The translations under genes were made by a program, and so were the position numbers. From NIOZ-UU35 sp964344175 (lineage in GTDB: Bacteria; Chloroflexota; Anaerolineae; Anaerolineales; UBA11858), in contig CAYFMI010000126.1 of the NCBI GenBank assembly GCA_964344175.1, forward strand, positions 1 to 8,168: DNA of 8,168 nt, in the 5' to 3' direction. Below are positions 1-7,332 of the stretch, piece after piece. Within the stretch, counting starts at the first letter, position 1; each line of letters opens with the position of its first letter. The notes under the pieces were generated by a model. It was not told the DNA's origin. It searched no databases and was given only the letters and a program-made list of their open reading frames with translations.

Positions 1-5
1 TTAAC

Positions 6-11
6 TATGAT
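6..11 (+). promoter_or_regulatory. Possible -10 box upstream of the MscS-family gene
   Basis: TATGAT matches the sigma70 -10 consensus at five of six positions and lies about 55 bases before the channel start codon. Any -35 box would fall at or beyond the left edge of the window, so the promoter cannot be completed. A second A/T-rich hexamer (TATGCT near 37-42) lacks a clear -35 partner. This is a weak call based on one hexamer. Confidence 0.2.
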
Positions 12-54
12 ACACTTATTTAGTACTGCGGTATGGGTATGCTATTTAGCGATT

Positions 55-62
55 TAAGGAGG
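55..62 (+). promoter_or_regulatory. Strong ribosome binding site for the MscS-family gene
   Basis: TAAGGAGG (extended by AG) lies four bases before the ATG at 67. It is a near-perfect complement of the 16S rRNA 3' end and fixes this start codon. Confidence 0.8.
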
Positions 63-66
63 AGAT

Positions 67-1233
67 ATGACCGGTGAAGTACTCTTTAATTTACTGGCAA
101 TCTTTATTCCGCTCCTGGCAATTGTGGTGGTTTTTCGGGGCGTTAAACAAGATTCGTACATGTCGGCCTCGGTAGTGGATGACTGGGCTGGTTCGTATGT
201 TCATGATGTCAAGCGCAATGGCAATACGATCTTGTCTGCAGAGTTGATTACACAGTTTGTAAAAGGCCTGACGGAGTTGATCCGCCTGGGGATTGTATTA
301 GTGCCGATTATATTAGTATTTCTACCCCTGGTCTATGAAGTTTTCCCTGCGGCGAGGAACGCGGTAGAGCCAATGTTTAGCGCCTTCAATGAAAAAATAA
401 TGCTAATATTGCAGGGGGCCCTGGCTGCATTTCCGATTATTTTCATGTGGGGTGTTTCGGCGGTTATTGCTCATTACATCATAAAGTTCTTTCGCATATT
501 CTTTGATGAAATTGAAGCTGGTCGCATTACATTACCCGGCTTCGATGCGGATTGGGCGGGTATCACTTTTCACCTCATTCGTGCAACGATCATTATCCTC
601 ACGATATTGATTGTATATACCCAAACCCCTGGCAGCAATACGCCGACTGTCCAGGGCGTGATTGTACTGACGTCGCTGTTGGCAGGCTTGGGCGCGCAAG
701 ATGTGATCAAGAATATTTTTTCAGGCCTTGTGCTGACATATGCTCAATCTTTTGATGTCGGTGACGTTGTCCAAATCGGTGGGGTTAAGGGAACTGTCAC
801 TGAAACGACTTTGCTGCGAACCGTCGTCCAGACGGTTGACCGGCGCGTGGTTTCATTGCCTAACAAAAAAGTACTTGATAATCAGGTTGAAAATCTGAGT
901 ACCATCCCGCATAATCTTGTCAAGGCCAGCGTCGTAGTGCGCTACGATGTACCCTGGCGCAAAGTGCATGACTTACTGATTGAGGCTGCGCGCGTCTCCC
1001 CTGATCTGGATACCGATGAAGTCGAACCTTTTGTTTTTCAGGTGGCTCTGGAAGATTTCTATGTCCGCTACAATCTCTATGCATTCACGAAAACGAATGC
1101 TACAAAGTTAAGGGGAATAACCTCTCGGTTGTACCAGACTATTCAAGATAATTTTGAGAGGGAGAATATTCACTTAGGTGCGCCCATCGAGGAGAGTATT
1201 CGCCTGCTTTCCAAAGAAACACAGGAGGAGTAA
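67..1233 (+). CDS. MscS-family mechanosensitive ion channel
   Basis: This is a small-conductance mechanosensitive channel that should open under membrane tension and release solutes during hypo-osmotic shock. Hydrophobic segments lie near residues 4-24, 73-93, 112-137, 166-186 and 195-220, giving five helices rather than the three of E. coli MscS; the last is the pore helix. The family signature runs from about 204 to 270: LLAGLGAQDVIKNIFSG, then FDVGDVVQIGGVKGTV, then a Pro-Asn pair at 265-266. By eye-alignment, L204 and L208 match the MscS pore leucines L105/L109, Q211 matches Q112 and G220 matches G121, while the G113 hinge is D212. Residues 228-388 form the beta domain and the mixed C-terminal domain. 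Residues 27-68 form a hydrophilic stretch between helices 1 and 2. The start has a strong ribosome binding site. The stop lies two bases before the next gene, so the two are almost certainly co-transcribed. Family membership is secure; conductance and ion preference cannot be read. Confidence 0.93.
   Translation: MTGEVLFNLLAIFIPLLAIVVVFRGVKQDSYMSASVVDDWAGSYVHDVKRNGNTILSAELITQFVKGLTELIRLGIVLVPIILVFLPLVYEVFPAARNAVEPMFSAFNEKIMLILQGALAAFPIIFMWGVSAVIAHYIIKFFRIFFDEIEAGRITLPGFDADWAGITFHLIRATIIILTILIVYTQTPGSNTPTVQGVIVLTSLLAGLGAQDVIKNIFSGLVLTYAQSFDVGDVVQIGGVKGTVTETTLLRTVVQTVDRRVVSLPNKKVLDNQVENLSTIPHNLVKASVVVRYDVPWRKVHDLLIEAARVSPDLDTDEVEPFVFQVALEDFYVRYNLYAFTKTNATKLRGITSRLYQTIQDNFERENIHLGAPIEESIRLLSKETQEE
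1223..1230 (+). promoter_or_regulatory. Ribosome binding site of the sensor-like gene, inside the channel gene
   Basis: AGGAGGAG lies within the last codons of the channel gene and ends five bases before the ATG at 1236. Because the site is covered by ribosomes finishing the channel, translation of the two proteins is likely coupled. It also decides the start at 1236. Confidence 0.75.
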
Positions 1234-1235
1234 AA

Positions 1236-2219
1236 ATGTTCAAGAAACTATTTGGTAATTTGGCGGTTGATTTTGGTTTGTTATTGTTTTTGGCGGTCAT
1301 TGTTTCAGTATTCAGCCTGATTGGTATGATGCGGATGGAAGCCGATTACCAGTTGTTAATTGAGCATGATTATGAAATTGAACGACTGGCTGCAAAGATT
1401 GAGACTGATTTGCTTCATATGGCAAACCTGGAAGAGGATTTCCTGTTGCACATGGAGGAGCAAGGCTTCGAGAGCGCTTATGAACATTACGTAGTTCGGC
1501 ACAATGACTACACTCAGGCAATCAAAGACGATACGGCTGAATTGCTAGGAATCGTCAAAACCAATCATGTCGAACGCATGGATGATCAGGCCGTCATTGA
1601 TGATATTGAAGAAATTAATGCGGATATTGCGGAATACGAAGTGCTGTTTGAAGAGCTGCTAGAGTTGTTGGAAGAGCGTGGCACGACTACCAGCGGCCTG
1701 GAAGGAGATTTTCGCGATAAGGCAGCTGAAATTGAAGTGTTACTCAAAAAGCACGAAGGCGCGTTGACTTTGCAGTTATCGCTTATGGAATTGCGCCTTG
1801 CAGAAGAAAACTATTTATTGCATCGCTCGCGCGAAAATGCCGAACAGGTTATCTTTTGGTATCATGAACTTTTTGGCGAGGTCGATGATTCTGAGATACT
1901 GACTCGGAGAGAAAAATCTGAAATCGAAACCCTGTTAGATACGTATGACACAGACTTTGAAACCGTTGTTGTTATGGATGAGCAAATTAAGGAAATTGAA
2001 GGTGAAATCAGGTTGATTTATGACGATGTTGAGCGCCTGGCGCTTCATATTGCAGATCTTGGCCAGCTTGAAGCCTCTGAAGAAATCGCCCACGCCACAA
2101 CCCAATCGGCGTTGACGCTGCGAGTTGTTATCACGTGTATCATTGTTGTGTTGATCTTTGGAGTTGGCCTGACGCTGGCGATGAGCAAGAAAATGCGAGA
2201 GTTTGAAAAAGATATTTAG
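1236..2219 (+). CDS. Membrane-anchored helical sensor-like protein without an output domain (HBM/chemoreceptor-like)
   Basis: The 327-residue protein has an N-terminal membrane helix (about 11-31), a long extracytoplasmic region (32-293) predicted to be nearly all helical and very rich in Asp and Glu, a second membrane helix (about 295-315) and a cytoplasmic tail of only about 12 residues (SKKMREFEKDI). This topology is that of a chemoreceptor or histidine kinase input domain. Two halves share a motif: EEDFLLH at 66-72 and EENYLLH at 190-196, each at a helix followed by a similar segment. A GLEGDFRDKAAEIE stretch (154-167) resembles the inter-helix region of HBM (helical bimodular) sensor domains in methyl-accepting chemotaxis proteins. 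No HAMP, signalling hairpin, kinase, GGDEF or phosphatase sequence follows; a terminator comes 25 bases after the stop. It starts two bases after the MscS-family gene with its own strong ribosome site. The HBM assignment is by eye. A role as channel partner or accessory subunit is inference from the operon only. Confidence 0.8.
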   Translation: MFKKLFGNLAVDFGLLLFLAVIVSVFSLIGMMRMEADYQLLIEHDYEIERLAAKIETDLLHMANLEEDFLLHMEEQGFESAYEHYVVRHNDYTQAIKDDTAELLGIVKTNHVERMDDQAVIDDIEEINADIAEYEVLFEELLELLEERGTTTSGLEGDFRDKAAEIEVLLKKHEGALTLQLSLMELRLAEENYLLHRSRENAEQVIFWYHELFGEVDDSEILTRREKSEIETLLDTYDTDFETVVVMDEQIKEIEGEIRLIYDDVERLALHIADLGQLEASEEIAHATTQSALTLRVVITCIIVVLIFGVGLTLAMSKKMREFEKDI

Positions 2220-2244
2220 GGTTCACTCGATACCCAAGCAGCAG

Positions 2245-2280
2245 AAAGCGGAGATCGCACAATTTGCGATCTCCGCTTTT
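2245..2280. terminator. Hairpin terminator between convergent genes
   Basis: A perfect 15-bp stem (2245-2259 paired with 2265-2279) closes a five-base loop, CAATT. The stem is GC-rich in the centre and ends in TTTT on the + strand, and in AAA that becomes TTT on the - strand. It lies 25 bases after the sensor-like gene and 38 bases after the end of the convergent Lon-related gene, so it can serve both. The T run is stronger for the + strand. Confidence 0.85.
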
Positions 2281-2317
2281 CATTTGCGCCAGCCAGATAC
2301 TTCGGGGTGTGTCTAGG

Positions 2318-4693
2318 TTAGTTTTCTTTGCCTTTAGCGGACTTGAGAATCTGGCGGAATTCGTCCAGCCGACTGTCGACGGCCTGGTTGAAGGTTCCCT
2401 CCGGATAGCTGCCATCGGGTTGGAGCGCGCCGATCTCTATGCCGGTCAGCAGCGCTAGAGTTTCATCCAGCGTGCGAACCGGCCAGACACGAAATTGCCC
2501 GGCTTTGACAGCCTCGATGACCTCGGCCTTCAGCATCAAATTGCGGAGGTTGGCCCGCGGAATCATCACCCCTTGTGAACCGGTCAGGCCTCTATTTTGG
2601 CAGGTTGTGAAGAAGCCTTCGATTTTTTCGTTGACCCCGCCAATGGCCTGAATTTCGCCGCGCTGGTTGATCGAGCCAGTCAGGGCGAGATCCTGACGCA
2701 GGGGAATGTTGGCGATGGCGGAGAGCAAGGCGCATAATTCGGCTGCCGATGCGCTATCGCCGTCAACGCTGCCGTAGCTTTGCTCAAACGTCAGGCTGGC
2801 ATTCAGGTTAAGGGGTTTGTGATGGCCGTAACGCTGCCCCAGCAGGCCGCTGAGGATCAGAACACCCTTCGTGTGGATGGGGCCGCCCAGTTCGGCCTGG
2901 CGTTCAATATCCACAACGCCGCCAGAGCCGGGGTACACGGAGGCGGTCACGCGCGATGGGCGGCCAAAGACAAATTCGCCTAGGGCAAGTACCGATAAAG
3001 CGTTAACCTGCCCAATGGCTTCGCCGCTGACATCAATGAGAATTGTTTCCTCGGTGATCCTTTCTTGGGTGAGTTCTTCGGGGAGGTTATCGCGGTATTC
3101 TTTCTCGGTGATGGCGCGATTAACAGCTTCGGCGGTGACGATGTTTAGATCCAGTTTCTGCGCCCAATAAGCCGCCTCACGCACAATATCCGAAATTTGC
3201 CCAAAACGGGTAGAGAGTTTATGCTGGTCTCCGGCCATGCGCGAGCTGTGTTCGACAATGCGGGCGACGGCAGTGCCGTCAAAGGGAAGTAATTGATTGT
3301 TTTCGACGACTGATTTTACAAAAAGCGCGTAGTCGTAAATGTTCTCGTCAGAACGGTTCATGACGGAGGCAAACTGCGCCCGCACCTTGAAGAGTTTAGC
3401 GAAGTCCATGTCGTGTTCGCTCAATAAATCATGCAGCAGGGATGTGCCAAAAAGGATCACTTTGACATTCAGTGGAATGGGCGCGGGTTCGAGCGATACC
3501 GTACTGAGTAAACTTAGCTGAGAACCAAGTTCCAGAATACGAATTTCGCCATCCCGCAAGGCGCGTTCAATGCCTTGCCAGGCATACGGATTCAGAAGCA
3601 CATCGCGGGCGGGGATGAGCAAGTAGCCGCCGTTGGCGCGATGCAAGGCTCCTGGGCGAATCATGGTGAAACTCGTTTGAGAGACGCCCATGACAAGACG
3701 ATGCTCAATACGACCGATCAGGTTTTGGTAGGTGGGGTGACTCTCCATGATGACCGGCGCCCCCTTGAGTGGGCTGTTGTCAACCAGCACGTTGATTTCG
3801 TAGCGCCCCAGCCACTGCGGATCGGGGATTTCCTCGTCGCTATCGCCGCGAAAGATTTCCACATTTTGGATAATGTCCTCTTGAATGGCGTCCAGGTGCT
3901 GGATGACTTCATCGAAGCGGGCATATGTTTGCCGAACGACGTCAAAAAGATGTTGAATGGCGAAGAGCGTGGTATAGGCATCAAGTTCTTGCAGTTTTTG
4001 GTAGAAGGTTTCCCCAATTTCCTTAATTTTGCGAATCGTCGTTTGGGCTTTGACCTCTAGATCGCCTTGCAGTTTTTGCAGCTTGGTCTTATTTTCATCG
4101 GAGAGTTGTTCTACATCCTGGGGCGTAAGCGGCTTCCCTTCAATGACGGGGACGAGAGCAAAGCCGGAGGCCGTGCGCGCAATCGAGAAATGCATTCCGC
4201 TGGCTATCTCTTGCAGTTTCTGGAATTCGCCTTCTTGCGTTTCTTGCATTTCTTTGCCCAGACGGTTGCGCTCACTGATATATTCGTCGCTTTGGAAAGC
4301 GCGCTGAATTTCTAGCTGGCAGCGCTTAATCAGGTCGGTGACATCTTCCCTCAGGGTGTTGGCCTGGCCTGCGGGCAAATTGATGACATTGGGGCGATGA
4401 TGATTGTCGAAATTGTAGACATAACACCAGTCATCAGGGATGGGTTCATCCGCCGCTTTCCGTTCGAGGTAGTCGCGGGTCAGTGTTGTGCGCCCCGAAT
4501 CCGGCAGCCCGGCGACAAAAATATTAAAGCCAGGGCCGGTGACTTCGCTGCCCAGTTGAAGGGCCTGCAAAGCGCGCGGCTGTCCGAGTACCTTGTCCAG
4601 GTCTGGTAATTCGTTGGTGGTCTTAAATGGGAACGATGCGGGATCGCATGGGTGATGCAAAGCATCTGCTGAAAGCGCTGTGGGGGTTGGCAT
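2318..4693 (-). CDS. Lon-related serine-lysine protease (LonC/YcbZ-like, AAA_32 + Lon_C)
   Basis: This cytoplasmic protease of 791 residues belongs to the Lon-related family distinct from housekeeping LonA. The N-terminal segment (about 15-100) matches the AAA_32 type: CDPASFPFKTTNEL, GQPRALQAL, then a P-loop-like GLPDSGRTT at 62-70 with Arg where Walker A has Lys, as is common in this family. Residues about 140-300 form a charged helical, coiled-coil-rich insertion. HRANGGYLLIPARD (351-364) sits where a Walker B strand is expected but lacks the acidic DE pair. The protease domain (about 545-755) contains DGDSAS with nucleophile S647 and GGVNEK with K690; the 43-residue spacing equals that of E. 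coli Lon (S679/K722). The C-terminal tail has the usual P.G..N..V..RL pattern. The start is fixed by an exceptional ribosome site. It has its own likely promoter and ends at a shared terminator. Substrates are unknown; ATP-independent activity, as reported for Meiothermus LonC, is possible but unproven here. Confidence 0.93.
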   Translation of the reverse strand: MPTPTALSADALHHPCDPASFPFKTTNELPDLDKVLGQPRALQALQLGSEVTGPGFNIFVAGLPDSGRTTLTRDYLERKAADEPIPDDWCYVYNFDNHHRPNVINLPAGQANTLREDVTDLIKRCQLEIQRAFQSDEYISERNRLGKEMQETQEGEFQKLQEIASGMHFSIARTASGFALVPVIEGKPLTPQDVEQLSDENKTKLQKLQGDLEVKAQTTIRKIKEIGETFYQKLQELDAYTTLFAIQHLFDVVRQTYARFDEVIQHLDAIQEDIIQNVEIFRGDSDEEIPDPQWLGRYEINVLVDNSPLKGAPVIMESHPTYQNLIGRIEHRLVMGVSQTSFTMIRPGALHRANGGYLLIPARDVLLNPYAWQGIERALRDGEIRILELGSQLSLLSTVSLEPAPIPLNVKVILFGTSLLHDLLSEHDMDFAKLFKVRAQFASVMNRSDENIYDYALFVKSVVENNQLLPFDGTAVARIVEHSSRMAGDQHKLSTRFGQISDIVREAAYWAQKLDLNIVTAEAVNRAITEKEYRDNLPEELTQERITEETILIDVSGEAIGQVNALSVLALGEFVFGRPSRVTASVYPGSGGVVDIERQAELGGPIHTKGVLILSGLLGQRYGHHKPLNLNASLTFEQSYGSVDGDSASAAELCALLSAIANIPLRQDLALTGSINQRGEIQAIGGVNEKIEGFFTTCQNRGLTGSQGVMIPRANLRNLMLKAEVIEAVKAGQFRVWPVRTLDETLALLTGIEIGALQPDGSYPEGTFNQAVDSRLDEFRQILKSAKGKEN

Positions 4694-4695
4694 CC

Positions 4696-4706
4696 GATCA
4701 CCTCCT
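4696..4706 (-). promoter_or_regulatory. Near full-length Shine-Dalgarno for the Lon-related protease
   Basis: On the - strand AGGAGGTGATC precedes the ATG with two intervening bases after the last paired base, leaving seven bases from AGGAGG to ATG. All eleven bases are complementary to the standard bacterial 16S rRNA tail GATCACCTCCT. This predicts strong translation initiation and fixes the start at 4693. Confidence 0.85.
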
Positions 4707-4724
4707 CGTGCTGTCTACACAATC

Positions 4725-4753
4725 AGTCTACAATACATAGGTATGGAAGTCAA
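4725..4753 (-). promoter_or_regulatory. Probable sigma70-type promoter for the Lon-related protease
   Basis: On the - strand TTGACT (4753-4748, five of six to consensus) is followed after exactly 17 bases by TAGACT (4730-4725, four of six). Transcription would begin near 4718, giving a leader of about 25 bases that holds the strong ribosome site. The TGA stop of the glycerate kinase gene (4752-4750) is embedded in the -35 box. Only this single hexamer pair supports the call; no operator palindrome or CIRCE-like heat-shock element is visible. Confidence 0.5.
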
Positions 4754-6117
4754 AGAGTAAAAACGAAACAAAGATCGTTTACATTTGTGTAAGTGGGGCC
4801 GGTTTTGATCAGATCGCCAAGCAGTTCGAAAAAATGATAGGCGTCGTTGCGCGCCAGGAAGGTTTCCGGGGCGAGACCGAATTGGGTGGCACGAAACAAT
4901 GTCTCGCCGCTGATGACTGCGCCAGCCGCGTCGGTTGGGCCATCCTCGCCATCACTGGCGAGTGCAATCAAAAAGGTATTGCTTAACCCCGCGAGTTGTG
5001 ACACAGCGCTCAGAGCCATTTCTTGATTACGTCCTCCCAGGCCATGGCCGCGCAAAGTGACGGTGGTTTCCCCGCCTGCAACAAGACAGGCCGGGCGGGC
5101 AACCGGATCGCCGGTGGTGTGTATTTGTTGGGCGATAGCCGCTAAAAAGGGGCCAATCTGGTGTGCCTCGCCCTGCAGGCGTGTGGTAAGCAAGAGAGCG
5201 TTTAATCCCTCAGCTTGAGCCTGTGCCAGCGCGGCGCGGGCGGCGCTTTGGTTGTTGCCGATGATCAGGTTGTGCGAGCGGGCAAAGACCGGGTTTCCAG
5301 GCTTGGGCGTTTCGGGAATTTCACCGGTGCTGCCCTTCTGAAGATAGTGGAGGATGGCCGCGGGGAGTTTACCATCCAGGGCATAGCGCGCAATTACCGC
5401 CAGAGCATCGGCGTAGGTGCTGGGGTCGGGAACCGTTGGCCCGGAGGCAATGCTGTCGAGGGGGTCGCCGATCACATCAGAGAGAATCAGGGCTGCATAT
5501 TGAGCCGGGTACGCTTGTTGGGCGAGTTGCCCGCCCTTGACGTTGGAGAGATGCTTGCGGAGGGTGTTGATCTCCTGGATCGTCGCGCCGCAAGCCAGCA
5601 ACTCTCGGTTGAGAATTGTTAGATCATCAAGAGCAATCCCATCAGCCGGAGATGTCAGCAACGCCGAGCCTCCGCCAGAAATCAAAAAGAGAATCAAATC
5701 TTGGGGGGTGGTGGCGTGCAGCAACTTGATGATGTGCTGTGCCCCAGCGATGCCGCCTTCATCAGGGATGGGGTGCGAAGCGCTCAGAATGGTTAATGGG
5801 TACTCATTGATAGATGATACCGTGCGGCTTGCCTTTATGATAACGATGCCGTTCCTCAGCCGATCTCCTAGAATCTCGGCGGCAGCCCGGCTCATCGGAA
5901 GACTGGCTTTGCCAAAAGCGATTAGGTAGATGTCGTTGATCTTTGCCAGCGGATAGCTTTTCTCCCCGATGACAATGTGACTCGTGGTGCGCTGCAAATT
6001 TGTAGCGACTGCATCCGCAGGATCAACAGCCTGAAGCGCGGCAGCAAGTACGCGGGTTATTGTCTCCCTGTATGGAGATCTTCGTAGTGTCGTTGTGATG
6101 AATATCTCAGCGTCCAT
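4750..6117 (-). CDS. Glycerate 2-kinase (GckA_N/DUF4147 + MOFRL)
   Basis: The enzyme phosphorylates D-glycerate with ATP to 2-phosphoglycerate in the cytosol, feeding glycerate from serine, glyoxylate or sugar-acid breakdown into lower glycolysis. The 455-residue length fits the family. The N-terminal GckA_N domain (about 12-240) shows GKAS (69-72), SHPIPDEG (114-121), ISGGGSAL (146-153), KHLSNVKGGQL (188-198) and LSDVIGD...SIASGPT (212-228). The C-terminal MOFRL domain (about 340-448) shows GGETTV, the hallmark GGRNQE (361-366), SDGEDGPTDAAGA (388-400) and TGPTYTNVNDL near the end. By position, K70, R363 and D389 may correspond to the catalytic Lys, Arg and Asp described for the Thermotoga enzyme; this is an eye-alignment. 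The gene starts 12 bases after the acyltransferase stop, suggesting co-transcription, but has no clear ribosome site. Its stop codon lies inside the promoter of the next gene. All key motifs are intact; GckA and TtuD are both used as names. Confidence 0.94.
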   Translation of the reverse strand: MDAEIFITTTLRRSPYRETITRVLAAALQAVDPADAVATNLQRTTSHIVIGEKSYPLAKINDIYLIAFGKASLPMSRAAAEILGDRLRNGIVIIKASRTVSSINEYPLTILSASHPIPDEGGIAGAQHIIKLLHATTPQDLILFLISGGGSALLTSPADGIALDDLTILNRELLACGATIQEINTLRKHLSNVKGGQLAQQAYPAQYAALILSDVIGDPLDSIASGPTVPDPSTYADALAVIARYALDGKLPAAILHYLQKGSTGEIPETPKPGNPVFARSHNLIIGNNQSAARAALAQAQAEGLNALLLTTRLQGEAHQIGPFLAAIAQQIHTTGDPVARPACLVAGGETTVTLRGHGLGGRNQEMALSAVSQLAGLSNTFLIALASDGEDGPTDAAGAVISGETLFRATQFGLAPETFLARNDAYHFFELLGDLIKTGPTYTNVNDLCFVFTL

Positions 6118-6129
6118 GCTTCGAGTACT

Positions 6130-7332
6130 TTACTTCTGTGTTGTGCCCAACCAATCGATAATCGTGTTGACGTGCTGGGTGAGCCATTCGCACCTCAGAG
6201 TGTCTAATTTGGGCAGCCAGGGGCCGCTTCGATTGGGTTTTCCAACCAATTGGGGAAGATAGGCATTGAATAGATGAACGCCAGGTAAGCTGAGCAGCAG
6301 ACTAACTGTGGCGACCGCGAGGCCCAGCAGCAACACTCCGGCTGCCGATTCCCAGACAGGGAGGTACTTTAGATAAGGGTTAACGCAAAGATGAAAGATG
6401 CCGTTAATGCCGATCAGAATCAGGGTGTTTTGCCCAATGTAGGCAACCCCCTTGTTTTTAGGGATGAAACTTGACAACATCAAGGTAAACAGAATCCCTG
6501 AGAATGCACTTAGCAAAAAAAAGAATCGATCACCGTGCCAGGCGCCTTTCATCAGCACGACAAATTCATCATAGGGAGCATTGAGGTCGAAGGTCATCAC
6601 TGTGATGCCCAGCGAAATTGTCAGAATGGCAAACCGCCATACAGCCCCCAGTTGGAGTAAGCGTTTCAAGGGGCCGAACAGCGCATACCCCAAAGCGTAG
6701 AATCCGAAAGCAACCGTCGCTTCGTGTAGATACCAGGTATTTGGCCGTATACCGAGGCTGAGTACTGTTGAATCCATATTTTCTGTGAGGGTCAGGCCGA
6801 AGTGTAAGAATGCCCCTGCCAGGAAGACGACGAAAAAGACCTTCTGCCCCTTGCGCAAGAAAATCAAAGCGATCATTTCAACGACAAAGAGACACACCAG
6901 AAACCAGGTGACATGGTTGAGGTCAGGCTGGCCGCGCAGATAATGGTACCCTTGAGCGCCGATATAGTAAAAATCTACCGCACCGTGCTGAAGATACAAG
7001 TGGAGCGGCCAAAAGGGTAGTATCACAAGACCAAAAGTAATCACCGGCAAGATGCGCTTCAGGAGAAGATCTTTAACCAGCGCACCCCCTGGCAGATCGC
7101 GGCGCTTGTAAAAAAAACCCGACAAGAAAAAGAAAAACGGGATGTGGTAGGCGTAGATGAATTTATATTGTGAAAAAGCAATGGGGTGACCAACACGGTG
7201 CAATTTTTCGAGGACATGGCCGTAATAAACCAGGAATATGCCCAAAGCTTTGGCGGCATCTACCCAATAAATCCGCTTGTGACTTGATGGCATAGGGTTA
7301 AGTGCCTGCCGGTTCGATGCATTCTGGGCCAT
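6130..7332 (-). CDS. Acyltransferase-3 family integral membrane protein
   Basis: This is a multi-pass membrane enzyme of the OafA/NolL-like family that transfers acetyl or other acyl groups to cell-surface sugars or other exported substrates. About ten hydrophobic segments span residues 24-355. The family signature is clear near the N-terminus: R20, WVDAAKALGIFLVYYGHV (23-40, with D25, K28 and H39) and YHIPFFFFLSGFFYKR (62-77), followed by TWFL (142-145) and IGQNTLILIGIN (299-310). The first GH and the PFFFFLSGFFYKR block are the conserved donor-side motifs of the family. A soluble tail of about 45 residues ends the protein. The chosen start overlaps the SRAP gene by 35 bases; an internal Met at residue 14 (start at 7293) would begin seven residues before the conserved block, five bases after the SRAP stop. 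Neither start has a good ribosome site, so the N-terminus is uncertain. The acceptor substrate cannot be predicted, and no neighbouring glycosyltransferases are present to suggest a polysaccharide locus. Confidence 0.85.
   Translation of the reverse strand: MAQNASNRQALNPMPSSHKRIYWVDAAKALGIFLVYYGHVLEKLHRVGHPIAFSQYKFIYAYHIPFFFFLSGFFYKRRDLPGGALVKDLLLKRILPVITFGLVILPFWPLHLYLQHGAVDFYYIGAQGYHYLRGQPDLNHVTWFLVCLFVVEMIALIFLRKGQKVFFVVFLAGAFLHFGLTLTENMDSTVLSLGIRPNTWYLHEATVAFGFYALGYALFGPLKRLLQLGAVWRFAILTISLGITVMTFDLNAPYDEFVVLMKGAWHGDRFFFLLSAFSGILFTLMLSSFIPKNKGVAYIGQNTLILIGINGIFHLCVNPYLKYLPVWESAAGVLLLGLAVATVSLLLSLPGVHLFNAYLPQLVGKPNRSGPWLPKLDTLRCEWLTQHVNTIIDWLGTTQK

Noticed and set aside
2220..2244. Possible frameshifted HAMP or signalling domain after the sensor-like gene
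   Set aside because: Other frames between the stop and the terminator are too short and encode nothing like a HAMP; the stop appears genuine and the terminator follows at once.
3575..4060. 161-codon open frame on the + strand
   Set aside because: It lies wholly antisense to the Lon-related gene, has no recognisable protein motif and no ribosome site; the overlapping frame has clear family motifs.
5215..5929. Two overlapping + strand open frames of 135 and 130 codons
   Set aside because: Both are antisense to the glycerate kinase, whose conserved motifs account for the sequence.
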